A DNA stretch of 64,000 bases from Hygrocybe punicea (Eukaryota > Basidiomycota > Agaricomycetes > Agaricales > Hygrophoraceae): contig OY744464.1 in the NCBI GenBank assembly GCA_963556145.1, positions 6,981,508 to 7,045,507 of the forward strand, written 5' to 3'. The notes under the pieces are model-generated. The model worked only from the letters and a program-made list of their open reading frames with translations, made no database searches and was not told the DNA's origin. Positions 1 to 11,117 of this stretch are shown in pieces. The stretch's first letter is position 1. Every line of letters starts with the position of its first letter. The position numbers and the translations under genes were made by a program.

Positions 1-442
1 CGAGAATATCTTTTTTTGACGGTATAGAATGTGCCGAAATTGATGTCATCGGCACTGTTTTTCTGCGGGTGTTTTTTTTTGCGTTTGTTTTAACTGGGCC
101 CATTGCTCGTGCTTTCCTTGCTTTACACCGTTTCACCCGGGCCCCCACGTGCTGGAATCTTCGCCCCCCCCCCCAAAAAAAAGCGCCTCCTTTCTTTGTT
201 CATACAAGAACACGAATCCCGTGCCCCGGTTATTGGATGTGGGGGGGGGCCGGCAGATTCCATCCCCTTCTCCTTCTCCATTCCCATTCCCTATTCCCCA
301 TTCCTTCTTGTTCATTCTTAGCCTTTTGGTGACATTTGTTTCTCTCTCGAGAATGGCTTTGCTAATGGGGTTTTTTTTTTTTTCCTGTATCGTATGGCAT
401 TTTTTATTTTGGTAATGTGGTATTATATTTGGTTATTTGTAG

Positions 443-521
443 GTGCGGGAACGTCGCGTCTATCCTTGAGCTCGATGAGCATCTTGGCCAGGAGTACAAG
501 GTGTTCCAGCATGCTCCGCCG
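443..521 (+). CDS. Possible internal exon of an unidentified gene
   Basis: A 79-base segment is bounded by a TTTGTAG acceptor and a GTACGT donor. It encodes an ordinary-looking peptide (core ILELDEHLGQEYKVFQHAPP). The composition is balanced and unlike the T-rich surroundings, which is why I think it may be real. I do not recognise the family, and neighbouring exons could not be chosen with confidence. It may belong to a gene entering from the left or be a relic. Confidence 0.3.
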
Positions 522-1790
522 GTACGTCCACCCCCCCCCTGCCTCCCTCCCCCTCTGCCCTTCCCCCTCTTTTTCGCGTCCCGTCCCCTTCTGCTTCCTG
601 TCACTTGCTCACCCTCGTACGGTGTGCATGTTTTTTATTTTATTTTATTTTATTTATGTTTTATGTGTTTTCGTTCATTTTTTCCGGTTGGGTGGCTTTT
701 GGTCTTTCGTGTTTTTTTTTTTTTTGTAAAATCGGGCTGCCGCCTTTGGCTTCTTCTGTCGTTCGTTTCGCCGACCCTGAACGTGTATGGAAACTCGTTC
801 ATCCGAGGAAACTCCTTATTTGGATAATCACTTTGATGAGGTGGGGATGCCTCCTTTCCTTTCCTTTTGCTTTTTGCTTTTGCTTTTTTTTGTTTTTGTT
901 GTTGCTGATCGCTTCTTTTTACTTCGTGCTTCTCTTGCTTCCCTTGCATGGTGCTTGCTTCTTTTTTTGTCTTTTGCGTCTCGAGCCATCTCATCTTGTG
1001 TTGCTTCATTCAAATGCTTGGCGGCAGCATCAATTGTTTCCGCCTTTTGATTATCGTTGATCGCTGTGATGCTTTTTTAATTTTTTAATTTTTAATTTTT
1101 AATTTTGTTTCTTTGGTTCGTTTTGTATATACGAACCCTGAGGCTTCTATCCAACGGCAGCCCAGCGGCAGCGGTTAGCAGCTTCGGCAACTCTTGTTTC
1201 TCGTCTCGTCTCTTCCGTACATGTGTACATTGTTGGCTTGGCGGGATTTGCTTCGTCCCAGGTCAGCTGCAGCCGCAAACCTTTTAATATTTTTATCTAT
1301 ATTTTTGTTGGCCCCGGATACGGTGTCTTTTTGAAGGTTTTTTTTTGTTTCTTTCTTTACGTTGGGGCTTGGCATGGTGGCTCGCAAACGCGACATTTGT
1401 TTGAGGCCGCAGTGCCATGGCACGATTCACTTTCGCCATGATTCACTCTTGTCTCCCATCTTTCTGCCTCGTTACTTCGCTGATGATGATGAAGAAGATG
1501 ACGAAGATGATGATGATGAACACGTTTTGTTTACCCTGTTTACGGTTTATTTCTTTTCCTTTCAATTTTCAATTTTCAATCCTTTCATTTGAGCTCTTAT
1601 TTTCATTATACCCGGAGGGGGGATGATGCTAAACACGGGGGAAGGGATTTGTTCGTTTGGCGTTTTTCACACTCGTTTGCTGATGATTGGGTGGATTCTT
1701 TCCGCCCCAGGATGTGCGATCAATTCCAGCAAAACGACCCCCGGCTGATTATTTCCTGTGATAATCATACGCTTGTGACAACATTTTGCA

Positions 1791-1890
1791 TGCACACACA
1801 CACACACACACACATGCATGCTTATGCCGTGCGACGTCATACGCACACCACCCACACGCACACACGCACACACCTCCCCGCACACACACG
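1791..1890. repeat. CA/CACG microsatellites
   Basis: Two short (CA)n-like tracts flank about 35 bases of less regular sequence. They account for the Thr/His-rich open frames seen here. No gene function is implied. Confidence 0.8.
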
Positions 1891-2483
1891 TACATGGACA
1901 CGTCTACGCCTGTGTACTGTTCGCACTTGCGCGTAATACACCAAAGAGCGGTCCATTTGTCTTCATCTTCTTTTTCAATTTCTTTTTCAATTTTTTTTTC
2001 TTTTTGAAACCATAACCAAAACTGCGTTTCTCATCCGTGCGCGGCCCTGGTTCGTTCGGGGACGTTGCCCAAAGAAGAAAACTCAAAAACTTTGATGAGA
2101 TCAACGACTTCCAAGATCAAATCTGTAATAATATATTGACTGACGCAAATTTGAAAAAAAAAGGCTGAAAAGCACGAAATCAAATCAAAAAAATCAAAAT
2201 CAAAACCCAAAGCATTTCATATAATGTTGTTACTACTGTAGCAGATCGTTTCGTTGTATCAACTGTATGGCGTTTTATCATTATTCATTTCTTTTTCAAA
2301 GTGGCAAGGTGGCAGGAGACAAAGAATTGCTTTGTAACATACATTTGATGTGCGGAAAGTGGCGAAGTAAGTGAACGGAGAATCCCCAAGCATGGGTTGA
2401 GCATATCGTATTGGGGATTGGGATGACTGTCTAAAAAAAAGGTTGCGCCTAAACGATAGATCTCACGAATCTTTTGGCCCTTT

Positions 2484-4996
2484 CTACGTCTTCCCCTTCG
2501 GTGCCGTCTTACTGAATAATTTTGCCTTCTCGATCGCCGCAACGCCTGCAGGGGATAAACAAACCCTGGTCAGCACAAAAAAGCGGAAAACCAGGTACAT
2601 TGGTTGCAGAGAAGTAGCAGCAAAGAAACGATACGTGCTTTGTTTGACAAGGTTCTTCTTGTAATCCACAATGCTGATGTCGTTCGTCGAGAGATTCTTG
2701 ATAGTCTTGTCCTTCACCTCCCACAGTTCTTCAGCAACCTGTGAGATAAGCCCTGTTTTGGGAAGCAGATTGGCGTGCAGGGTCAGATTGGGTTTGAGCA
2801 AGATCAATGGGGGCACTGACGGAAGTCGTGGGAGACGATGACGACGCCCCCCTCGAATGCCTTGATGGCCCGCGCGAGGGCATCGATGGATTCCATGTCC
2901 AGATGATTGGTAGGTTCATCTGCATAGCAGTCAACATGTATCAAACAAGAAAGGGGGCGGTGGCGCACCGAGCAACAGGATATGTGGGTGCTCCATCGCA
3001 AGCTGTGCGAAAACAACACTGGTAATCAAGGGCAAGTCATTGGCATGTGAGGGAAGCTTTGCCCAACTTAAACCTGGACGTACCGATTCCGGAGACCGTC
3101 TGACAAGTGTCTGATAGGCGCAGTTTGGTGGGCACCCGAGAGACCGAATCGTCCCAGCTGCGCGCGCCATGCCTATGTGTCCAGTGTTTTTTTTGAATAT
3201 TTAAATGTGCACAGGCAGTCCAAGGATGATGCAGACACAACGCACCATGACGTCTTTCTCCGGGAATTTTTGCGAAAAGAGCCCTTGGAAGTATTCAATC
3301 GGGGACTTGTCGTACGGCAGCTGGTCGGCTGAGTGCTGTGAGTATTTTGCCAGTTTGAGGGCGGCGTGCTTCGAAATCGTGCCTTCAGTCGGCTGGAGAT
3401 GGCCCATGATAAGATGCAGGAGGGTCGATTTGCCCGTTCCGTTGGCCCCGAGGATGGCGATGCGCGAGTCCATACTAAGTACCGTTTTTGTTTATCTCAG
3501 TGTGCTCTAAGAACCACGACAAAATAGGGAAAGGTTACGAACTCGATACCAAATGAGAGAGCCTTGTAGAGATAATCTTTTGGCTTGCCAGAGTATGAGA
3601 AAGCGACGTCGGTGAATGCAAGGATGGGTGGGGGCAGCTTGCGGATGTTTTCAAAGTTGAAGTGGAGCGGCTTGCCTTGCTCGATCTTTTCGATGAGTCC
3701 CGCTGCCTCCATTTTGTCGAGGATCTTCTGCTTGGACTTGGCCTGCCGGACGAGATTGGCGTACGTTCCAGCAGAGGCAATGAACCTTGACAAAGTGCAA
3801 GGTCATGAAGGACGTCATTCTATTTCAATGCTGGGTTTACTCACTTTTTGATATGTTGGATTTCATCTTGCTGTTTTTGGTACGCCTTCATCTGGTTGAC
3901 CTCGTTCTCCTTCTTCGTCCGGACAAACGTGGTGTAATTACCGGTATAGTATACCATCTTCTTTTTGGGGGTCAGCTCCATTATGTTCGTACAAACAGAG
4001 TCCATGAAATCCTGGGAGTGCGAGGTGATGACGAGGATGTGATTATACGTGGAAAGGTATGCTTCGAGCCAGACTACCGCTCCGAGATCGAGATGATTGG
4101 TCGGTTCGTCGAGGAGAAGCAGATGAGGTTTGACAAATAGCGCTCGAGCGAGGGCGACACGCATACGCCACCCACCACTCATGTCTTTGGTGGCCTTTTT
4201 CATCATCGCCTGGGAGAACCCAAGACCATGCAATATGCTCCCGGCCTTGACCTCGAACGTGCTAGGGTCCATTTCTTCTAGCTCCTCGTAAGCAGCTTCG
4301 AGAGCAACGTCGTCAACTTCGTCTGCGACGGAAAGTTTCTCGATGTACGCTTCTAGTTTGGCTACCTTTTGCCGAGCGGAGGCAACGATAAAGTCTACCG
4401 CATTGACATCAGATGGCTCAGCTTCGCCTCGGACAAGGTAGATATCGACGTGGGGTGGAATCTCAATGTCGCGTTCAGCGATAGACTGAAGAAAGGTAGA
4501 CTATTGTTTTTATATCAGGACATTGCGATCATGATAAAAACGCAGATTGAAAAGGCACCTTTCCCGATCCGTTCTCCCCCAGCAAACCATATCGTTGACC
4601 GTAATTAAGAGCGACCTCAGCACCCTCGACCAGTAGCCGGCCATGAAAAGACAAGGTAAAAGAATCGATCTTGATATCGCGGCTTTTAACGTCGGACACC
4701 AGCACCCCTGAAGCACTCCTGGAAAAAATGGTTTTGTTTTCAACACGCTGAGTTGTTCCACTGTGCGGAATTCCTTCTACGTACCTATCCGTAGCAAGGA
4801 TTAGCTTGGCCATCGTCGACAGATCATCAGTGCTGTTCGCGGCAGACATGCTTGTGAGCGGTGTGTTACTTGCACTGGCGCCATTGATCGAACCCGCTGG
4901 AGTGGACGTTGAGGTAGATGCGTCGCCGTTGATGCCTGCTGATTTTTTGGCAGCTTTTTCTGCCAGACGTTTTTGTTTCGATGCAGAGGGAGCCAT
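2484..4996 (-). CDS. ARB1: ABC-F family ATPase, ARB1/ABCF2 type ribosome-biogenesis factor
   Basis: A soluble tandem-ATPase protein without membrane segments; yeast Arb1 acts in ribosome biogenesis. Exons as I read them (minus): 4785-4996, 4559-4718, 3845-4500, 3543-3785, 3246-3474, 3084-3172, 2969-3018, 2821-2919, 2639-2752, 2484-2545. These give about 637 aa, close to the usual 610-625, and all phases close. The Lys/Ala-rich N terminus precedes [16 protein letters not shown]. Walker A 1 is GENGSGKST (split by an intron), signature 1 MSGGWRMR, Walker B 1 [13 protein letters not shown]. Walker A 2 is GANGTGKST, signature 2 LSDGLRNR, Walker B 2 [12 protein letters not shown], then VSHDFR. The start is the first ATG and fits the family. 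The last intron needs a GC donor; a GT donor 4 bases further would end the protein at 2509 instead. The function is inferred from strong family identity. Confidence 0.93.
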
Positions 4997-4999
4997 GAG

Positions 5000-5255
5000 G
5001 AGTCTGCGTTTTCCGAGTCAGTCAATCCGATCCTGTGCATGCGCCACCCGTTTATTTATTTGTGCCCAGCTCCTGCCAAGTGAATGAAACATAATTATTA
5101 TATCTCATTTGTAAAAATAAATGATAAATCATGGACACTGAGTGCATGCAATAAAAATATCATGGGAAATTAAAATGGGAACATCATCGGTTCACCGTCA
5201 TCAACACATACTCGGCAAGGAGAACAATGATGCACCCTGGAGGAAAAAATAATAA
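5000..5255. other. Intergenic, ARB1 promoter side
   Basis: AT-rich DNA between the ARB1-type start codon and the next possible gene. It presumably holds the ARB1-type promoter and 5' leader. I see no open frame or repeat worth naming. Confidence 0.5.
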
Positions 5256-5736
5256 TTAAACGATGGGCAACAATTCTGCATGACAGAAAGTGACTAACGG
5301 GCATAACCCGGGAGTGTCTGCGTCTTCATATACTAGCTCACTCCGTTGGAGACAATAATGATGAAGGGGCGGCGGACTGAGTGGCCGGGACAACGTGGGT
5401 GTATCGGGGTACTTGACGTCAACCGATTCTTCTTCTTCACTGGACATCGAATCTCGTTGAGAGATTTTTGCAGTGATCTGAGGCTGTTGTGCGAATGATG
5501 TGAATTTAGACCTCTTCGTTAGCATTCGACAAGCGACGCACCATCGCCGATGTCCCTTCGGGGTCATTGTCGTCGTTCTGCTGCACGTCCCTTGGCAATA
5601 TTTGGGTATCTGTTGTGGCGGGCATTGTGGCATCATCGAGTGGTGTGCCTTCTGCTAAGATGAGCGCAGCCGTCGTGAAACCTATGAATTGTTGAACGGA
5701 TTTCGTCGACTTTCTGTTACAGCGTCGAGAAGACAT
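5256..5736 (-). CDS. Possible small hypothetical protein, multi-exon
   Basis: An ATG at 5736 opens a frame beginning MSSRRCNRKSTKSVQQF. It contains Asp/Glu-rich hydrophilic sequence and stops after ANEEV; a GTCTAA at that point could be a donor. A second frame (5256-5480) carries SSEEEESVDVKYPDTP and a Pro-rich segment and could be the next exon. No domain is recognised. Exon joins are uncertain, so only the region and strand are offered. It may equally be intergenic sequence with chance frames. Confidence 0.3.
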
Positions 5737-6300
5737 TATGCGAAAACGTCGCGGACAGTGAAAAGATAATTTGGATCGGAGGGCTTTGCAGAGAGCGACA
5801 AATCGACGTGGTATCGCTACAACGGAGGATGAGAGGTGGGCAGGAAACATCAAATCTTTTGGCCAGAAGGCATGGCCAAAATACAAACTGGTTGTTCCAT
5901 TATTTAAACACGAAGAACAAGGGTTAAAGCGTGTGGCTTCCTTTGTGTGCGAGGATCATACAGTGGCTGGTAGTGGCGGGTGCCGGACAATGCATATTAC
6001 ATTGCGTCAAAACGGAGGATAGATTTTTCGGTCCAGGCATCGGTGCATAACCTGAAGGCACGTATTAAATGGCGAGATAGGATAGGCAAATCGTGCCAGT
6101 GCAGTAGGTGCACAGACTACGGGATGGATTCAGTTTGTTTGAGCAAGTAAAAGCATTAAAATATTTACTTCCCTATCGCGCTGCCCTTCCCGCGGTTGGC
6201 CAAACTGTGGATGTCGAGTACGAACAATTGTCAGGGCACGAGCCCAGTTGATTTCCATATTTAGCCACGGCCCGAGTCCAGCCGGACCACAGACCACGAA
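5737..6300. other. Intergenic region, no gene seen
   Basis: The plus-strand frame at 5771-6022 has no recognisable features. The stretch lies between the starts or ends of two minus-strand genes. It would contain the promoter of the small minus-strand gene and the 3' flank of the phytase gene. Confidence 0.4.
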
Positions 6301-7591
6301 CTAAAAACATTTCTCAAAATCACCAGCTCCATCGTTCCTTGCATAGTATTGACTTTCTACGAATGCCTCAAGCCCACACATCCCATCACTTCCCGCCCCA
6401 CAAAACTCCAGCGGCTGCAAGGCATCGTTCACGAATATCCTCACATGTTCGCCAGAAACATGTGCACACTGTAGCTTTTCAGTGACCATCTTCGCCGAAA
6501 ATGGCACAAGCTTTGAGGTGATCCAGCTACGCCCTGAGTCTGGCTTCGTTGGATCGAGTGGGTGGCGCTGAGGGAAGAGCCCAAGAGCGGCGTAGATCGC
6601 GATCATCTGATTATCATGCGAGAAGTCGGCATACAATGTCCGGTTAAGTGGAAAGGTGTCAGGCGAGGAATCGAGGGTAGAATTTGTCTGCGTATGATCC
6701 CGTACAGGTTGACTGGTGAGGCGCGCCAGGAGCTCGTTCACGTATCCGACACCTTGAACACGGCCGAGGGGTTGTCCATATCTGCCAATAATTTGTGGTT
6801 AGTCCATCATAAAAGCTGGTCATAAAATGCCACGCACCCTGTCCCGTAGAACTTGCCGATGTCCATCAAGTATTCAAACCCTCGAAACTCCATCTGCGTG
6901 AAGAGGTCACAAAACGGACTAGGGTACTCTTTCGCAACAGTCTCAAAGGGACAAAGTGAGATTAGACTCGAGATGTCCGCATCCGTGAGATTTGCGCCAG
7001 GCGCAGCTGCATTCAGGCGCGCTGTGATCGGGGGCGCGTAGACGGATTGCCATTGATTTGTCTGCTCGTTTGCATTCCCTGCCTTTGGGCACATATTATC
7101 GTCGAGGGTGTCGTTGAGCTGACAAAAAACACGATCAGCGAGGCATAGCGAAGCTCCCAGACTTGCTTACAGCTTCTTGGAGTATTACCGAAAGTTGAGG
7201 TTGAAACAATTGGCCACTAGCATTGGCAAATCCTGGGCGGAAAATTTAGATACTCACAACCGTTACAGAAATGAAAGAAAGACTTGCCGGCAGTCCAATT
7301 CGTCGCAGACATTACCACACGGTCGGAGCTCGACGCTCGCACAAAGGGAAGGTTTTCCTGACTTACAAGATATGCGTAACGCTCGAAGTGGAGTTTGCCT
7401 GCCTCGAAAGATCTACACCAGACGGTGAGGGGGGTGTTTCACACAACCCACACAAAAATCCTTTCGCTCACTGCGTAGCACCGAAGGGGACAAGGTCATC
7501 CACCCCCAGGTCATACATAAAGTGAGCCAGAAAGTCAAGTCGCTGGTCGTTGAATTCAGGTACCGCCTGCAACTTTTGAACCACACTCCTG
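6301..7591 (-). pseudogene. 3' part of interrupted histidine acid phosphatase (phytase) gene
   Basis: Phytases release phosphate from phytate outside the cell or at the wall. Exons read on the minus strand: 7472-7591 (its first bases are target duplication), 7261-7412, 7171-7232, 6838-7118 and 6301-6781 (TAG stop). They encode typical fungal phytase blocks: LQAVPEFNDQRLDFLAH, DDLVPFGATQ, LPFVRASSSDRVV, NWTAG, LNDTLDDNMCP, YVNELLARL, the HD motif FSHDNQM, and the C-terminal CGLEAFVESQYYARNDG. The RHG active-site exon is not here but 6.1 kb away beyond the Plavaka element. Splice phases in this half close perfectly, and no other lesion is visible. With the insertion in place the gene cannot make an intact enzyme unless the element is spliced or excised. 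Confidence 0.93.
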
Positions 7592-7607
7592 CATCAGAAG
7601 ATCTACA
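7592..7607 (+). repeat. Left TIR of the Plavaka element
   Basis: Sixteen bases starting CATCAGAAGAT; the inverse copy at the other end differs at one base. TG at 7590-7591 is the presumed target duplication. Confidence 0.85.
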
Positions 7608-7730
7608 ATGTCTTATTTCGGCTTAGTGCTTATTTAATCTTGCTTACGCTTTTCTCAGCGAACTTATCGAAGCTTTTTACATGCTTCTCGCTTTCTTGGT
7701 TGAGCTTATGCTTTCATATAGAGCCAACTG

Positions 7731-10700
7731 TTAAAATGCAATTTCATGACTATGGTGATCTATATACTTGTTGACATAGTAAGAATGGAACGCATATAGA
7801 GTGTGCTGGAAGCCAAAATTACGTGGCAAACGCTGTTTACCATAGACCGCCATCAAATGTGCACCCCGCAGGATCATGTCCGTGTGTATTACTGACATCG
7901 CCCGTTGCCCTCTCACAATATGAGGTTTGACAATCCACATCCTGGTGAGCTCACAGGGCTGCAAATCAGAAGGGATGAGCCATTCAACAAGTGCACAGGG
8001 GTACAGAATGTCGGCAAAGTGAAAATCAAAAAAAAGGCGTACACGTCCAACGTGTAAGCCACGGAATCCGTCCTGTTCCTGGTCTTTGGCAATAAAGACT
8101 GTGTCGTATCGCGCTGCACCTTTATACCATGATGGTGTGGCTCGAATAACCTCCCGGTGCATACCACCAACTCCCGAGACATCACTGGGTGCATAGTAGA
8201 TCGAGGTGGCCGAATGATACACACGTACTTGGCCTGAAAACACTGGACAGTCTTCTAGAGAAACGTCGGCACCCGGAATTATGGAATCCGGATGTAATAC
8301 ATCATAAAGGAAGCGGCCAATATGTTCTTGAAGGCGTGGTTGCTGGATGTAGAGCATGAGTACCTTCACATGGCCCGGATAACCTCGTGCTGTCATGGGT
8401 TTGAGTTATGAATTAACATATAGACACATTACACGTACCTTTGGTTCTTGCCAGCGAAACTTCACCCTCGTATCTGTTTCCATCCACCGGGCCCTCGTCC
8501 ACGTCATCATCGTTACCTGTCTCGTTGACAGTGGGCAACACGAGGGCAAGAGGGGCCACGTCGACAATCACAGGTATCCCAGTGCTTGGGCCGTCAAGCA
8601 TTTTACGGTGAGCAAAGTCGACCTTAGCTGCCGCAAGCTTGTCAAGCCTTTGATTAATGAGTAACATTTGGCCCAGCGCTTTCCAGCGGCTCGATCGTCG
8701 CCAGGGCTTTTTGACAGCCTTTATGTGTTTTGACTCGGTGATTGAAGAACAAAGGCCATTGAGGGCCCCGAACTGTTGTATGCCGCGTCGGTAGTGGTCG
8801 AGGGAATGTTGTCGAGGGAGTACGAAGTTGTTACGGACACCAGTGTCAACAAAGATAACACGGTCTCGTCGGAAGTTGGCCAGAGCCATGTCAATTGCAC
8901 ATAACGTGTCCTCGTCTACAACTGACCGGCGTACATAATAACAGAAGTCCATGAATGAACTTATTGCACGGACCATTTGGTCAGGTACATAACCAACAAT
9001 TGCCGGCAAAAAGACCTGTTGAGAGCAATGAGGTACGATAATTTTATAGAGGCTATAATATACCTTCATAAGTGCCTTGGAATCATCACCGGTCCATTGT
9101 TTGAAGTTTCGGCCCTGGTGGAACCGACGTAGACCAGGGAAGGCAGGGGCAGCCGCTATTCGACGGTCTATATCAGCCAGCATCTTGCGTGCATTGGCCG
9201 GTGTGTGTGTGTGTTCTATATAGTCAACCACCCAGGTTACGAGGTGGTCCTTGAATGATCCTTTGATGACTTGGTGGAGGATATCGGGTGACAAGAGCTC
9301 ATGGATATCGGCCCGCGGGAAGTATACTGTGAATGGCTGTTTGATTGGAGTAAATAAAGATATCTTTTAGCGACATCGGCTAACATACTGTGACATCGCC
9401 GACCACGCCATACCCATTCCATAGTTCCTGAGCGGTGAACGCCTCTTGAAGTGCATCCATATGCACATGTGATCGAAGCCCACATGGTTCCGCCGAATCC
9501 AGTTTATCTGCTGGTATAAGACACCTGAATATTCAATCAGCGAAGTGCATGGGTTTAAAATGACGACTGTAGACTTACTTTGGACACCAGCCCTGAACTA
9601 TACAGGCCAGTAATGCCTGTTCGGGGTAATCCGCAATATATGGTCCCACACCGTAAATGACACGGCGGAAGTGTCCGTCACCACATCGGGTGACGCGTGG
9701 CTTGATCATATGCGGTTTGAGGGATTGAAGAATATGTGCCAGGGATGTGTGAAACAGTTGTCGGCGAAAGCGGCGGAAATCCGGGTCATCTTGAAACTCA
9801 CGATCAGCTGGGCCAGGGAGGTTAGTTGCCGAACCTAAGGACAACAAAAAAACTCACTCTTTGCAATCGCAAGAAAGCCCACCAATGTCACAGCATTTCG
9901 ATGTGCTCGACGGACATTATTATGTACAGGTCCAAGTGATGCATATAGTGGATAGTATTCATTCTGGCCAGTGGCGACTGACACGGTTGTTTTGTCGCTG
10001 CCTAACACGATAGGTGCAAACATAGCACCATGATTTTCTGGGTCTTCGGCAATGAGGTCCTGTCATTTCAAGGGTTGTTAGTTTCAGTTAGATTACCAAT
10101 TGGGCAGCTTACCGCCTGCTCCCATGCCCAATTCCCAGAGAACAAATCGGTGTACTGTCGTTTGGCATTCTTGTAGACACGTTTGGGGGCATAGTCCATC
10201 TCTTTGGCGAAATCAGGGTTGCTGAGCTGGGATTCCATCACGTCCAAAAGATCACGATGCCAAACATCATAGGTGGCCGTTTTCCAAGGTGGCGGATCCT
10301 CTGCCTCTATTTCACCGGCATATTCTACTTCAAACGACTTCCACGGTGCATCGCCAAGCTGTGTAGCGTCTATGGTAGAATATAGCTCCTTTTCATCCGC
10401 AAAAGGTGGATCCGACTCAGGATATAAAGCGGCTAGCAATTCCATATGTCGGTTGATTTTACCCGCAGACATCTCAACGTCATGGAACAGAAAATCTGCC
10501 AATTCGAACTCGGCCCGGCCCGCATATGGCGAATAATCATTCATAGCTTTGATAGTAGATGGGAAAGGGGGAGTATTGGGTGGAAGGTCATCACCTTCAG
10601 GATCGCAAGGGGTGCCTATCACATTTGGCATCAATATGGCAAGTGCAAGCATACCTGGAGTTGACTCACCGTCGATGATGGGGTGGTTAACGATAAATTG

Positions 10701-10970
10701 TCCGTCAGCCATCCACACATGAGGGTTAGGTGAGCCACGATCAAGATCATGATCATCATAATTCGGTGTGTCATCCCGTTGAGACGGTGTGTCATCCCGT
10801 TGAGATGGGGTGTCGCGAGGTGGTGTTTGTACGGGAGGATGATTCGGCGGTGGTTTTATGTGAGTATTTAAGTGCTGCGTACGGCCGGATCGGCTTCGGA
10901 AGTATCTGTTGCATCCTGGGTGGGGGCATGGAAACTGGAGAGGTTTGAAGAACTTCTTTATTCTCTGCAT
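7731..10970 (-). CDS. Plavaka-type (KDZ) transposase, multi-exon
   Basis: Likely catalyses excision and insertion of the surrounding element. The first exon (ATG at 10970) has a C2H2 zinc finger (CPHPGCNRYF...HLNTH) and a Pro-rich linker with TPSQRDD repeats. An intron after HPIIDG leads to the block TPCDPEGDDLPPNTPP. Further conserved blocks read in order are SGNWAWEQA, the block AMFAPIVLGSDKTTVSVATG (about 10010), VHNNVRRAHRN, DGHFRRVIYGVGPYIADYP, FPRADIHELLSPDILHQVIK, FKQWTGDDSKALMKVY, LPRQHSLDHY and LCSSITESKHIKAVKKPWRR. The last exon (7731-8396) gives a further conserved region ending HHSHEIAF. At least six short introns separate the exons. No in-frame stop was found in the exon pieces I joined. 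I know these blocks from Agaricomycete Plavaka transposases. Confidence 0.88.
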
Positions 10971-11117
10971 TGATGGATTGAGCTGGCGTATGTTGGCTGT
11001 GAGGTTGGCGGCCTGAGTGAGAACACGTGTGGTCCTGTATCATTGTAAACTCAGCCACGATAAAAAGGTACAAGATATATCAAAACGAACCATTTCCCAC
11101 ATTAACCGCTTTGCTCA
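10971..11117. promoter_or_regulatory. Bidirectional promoter region inside the Plavaka element
   Basis: Only about 147 bp separates the divergent start codons of the transposase and the accessory gene. Both promoters must lie here or overlap the genes. No clear TATA box was identified. Confidence 0.5.

Larger units (their letters stand above)
1..2440. other. Noncoding-looking, T-rich and CA-rich region with scattered exon-like pieces
   Basis: No complete gene could be assembled here. The stretch has poly-T tracts, TTTTA repeats near 625-655, and CA-type microsatellites near 1791-1812 and 1845-1890. One convincing exon-like piece lies at 443-521. A run of Asp/Glu codons around 1480-1530 could be an acidic tail exon on the plus strand. 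The long plus-strand open frames are dominated by Phe, Leu and Ser from T-rich DNA and look spurious. It lies downstream of the minus-strand ARB1-type gene, so part may be that gene's 3' flank. Confidence 0.4.

Noticed and set aside
770..830. Peptide NSFIRGNSL resembling the end of Sm/LSm proteins
   Set aside because: Only one short block matches, no other Sm motif is found in the right order, and adjacent frames read equally well.
5771..6022. Plus-strand 83-codon frame upstream of the small minus-strand gene
   Set aside because: No motif, no splice context, and it overlaps the expected promoter of the opposite-strand gene.
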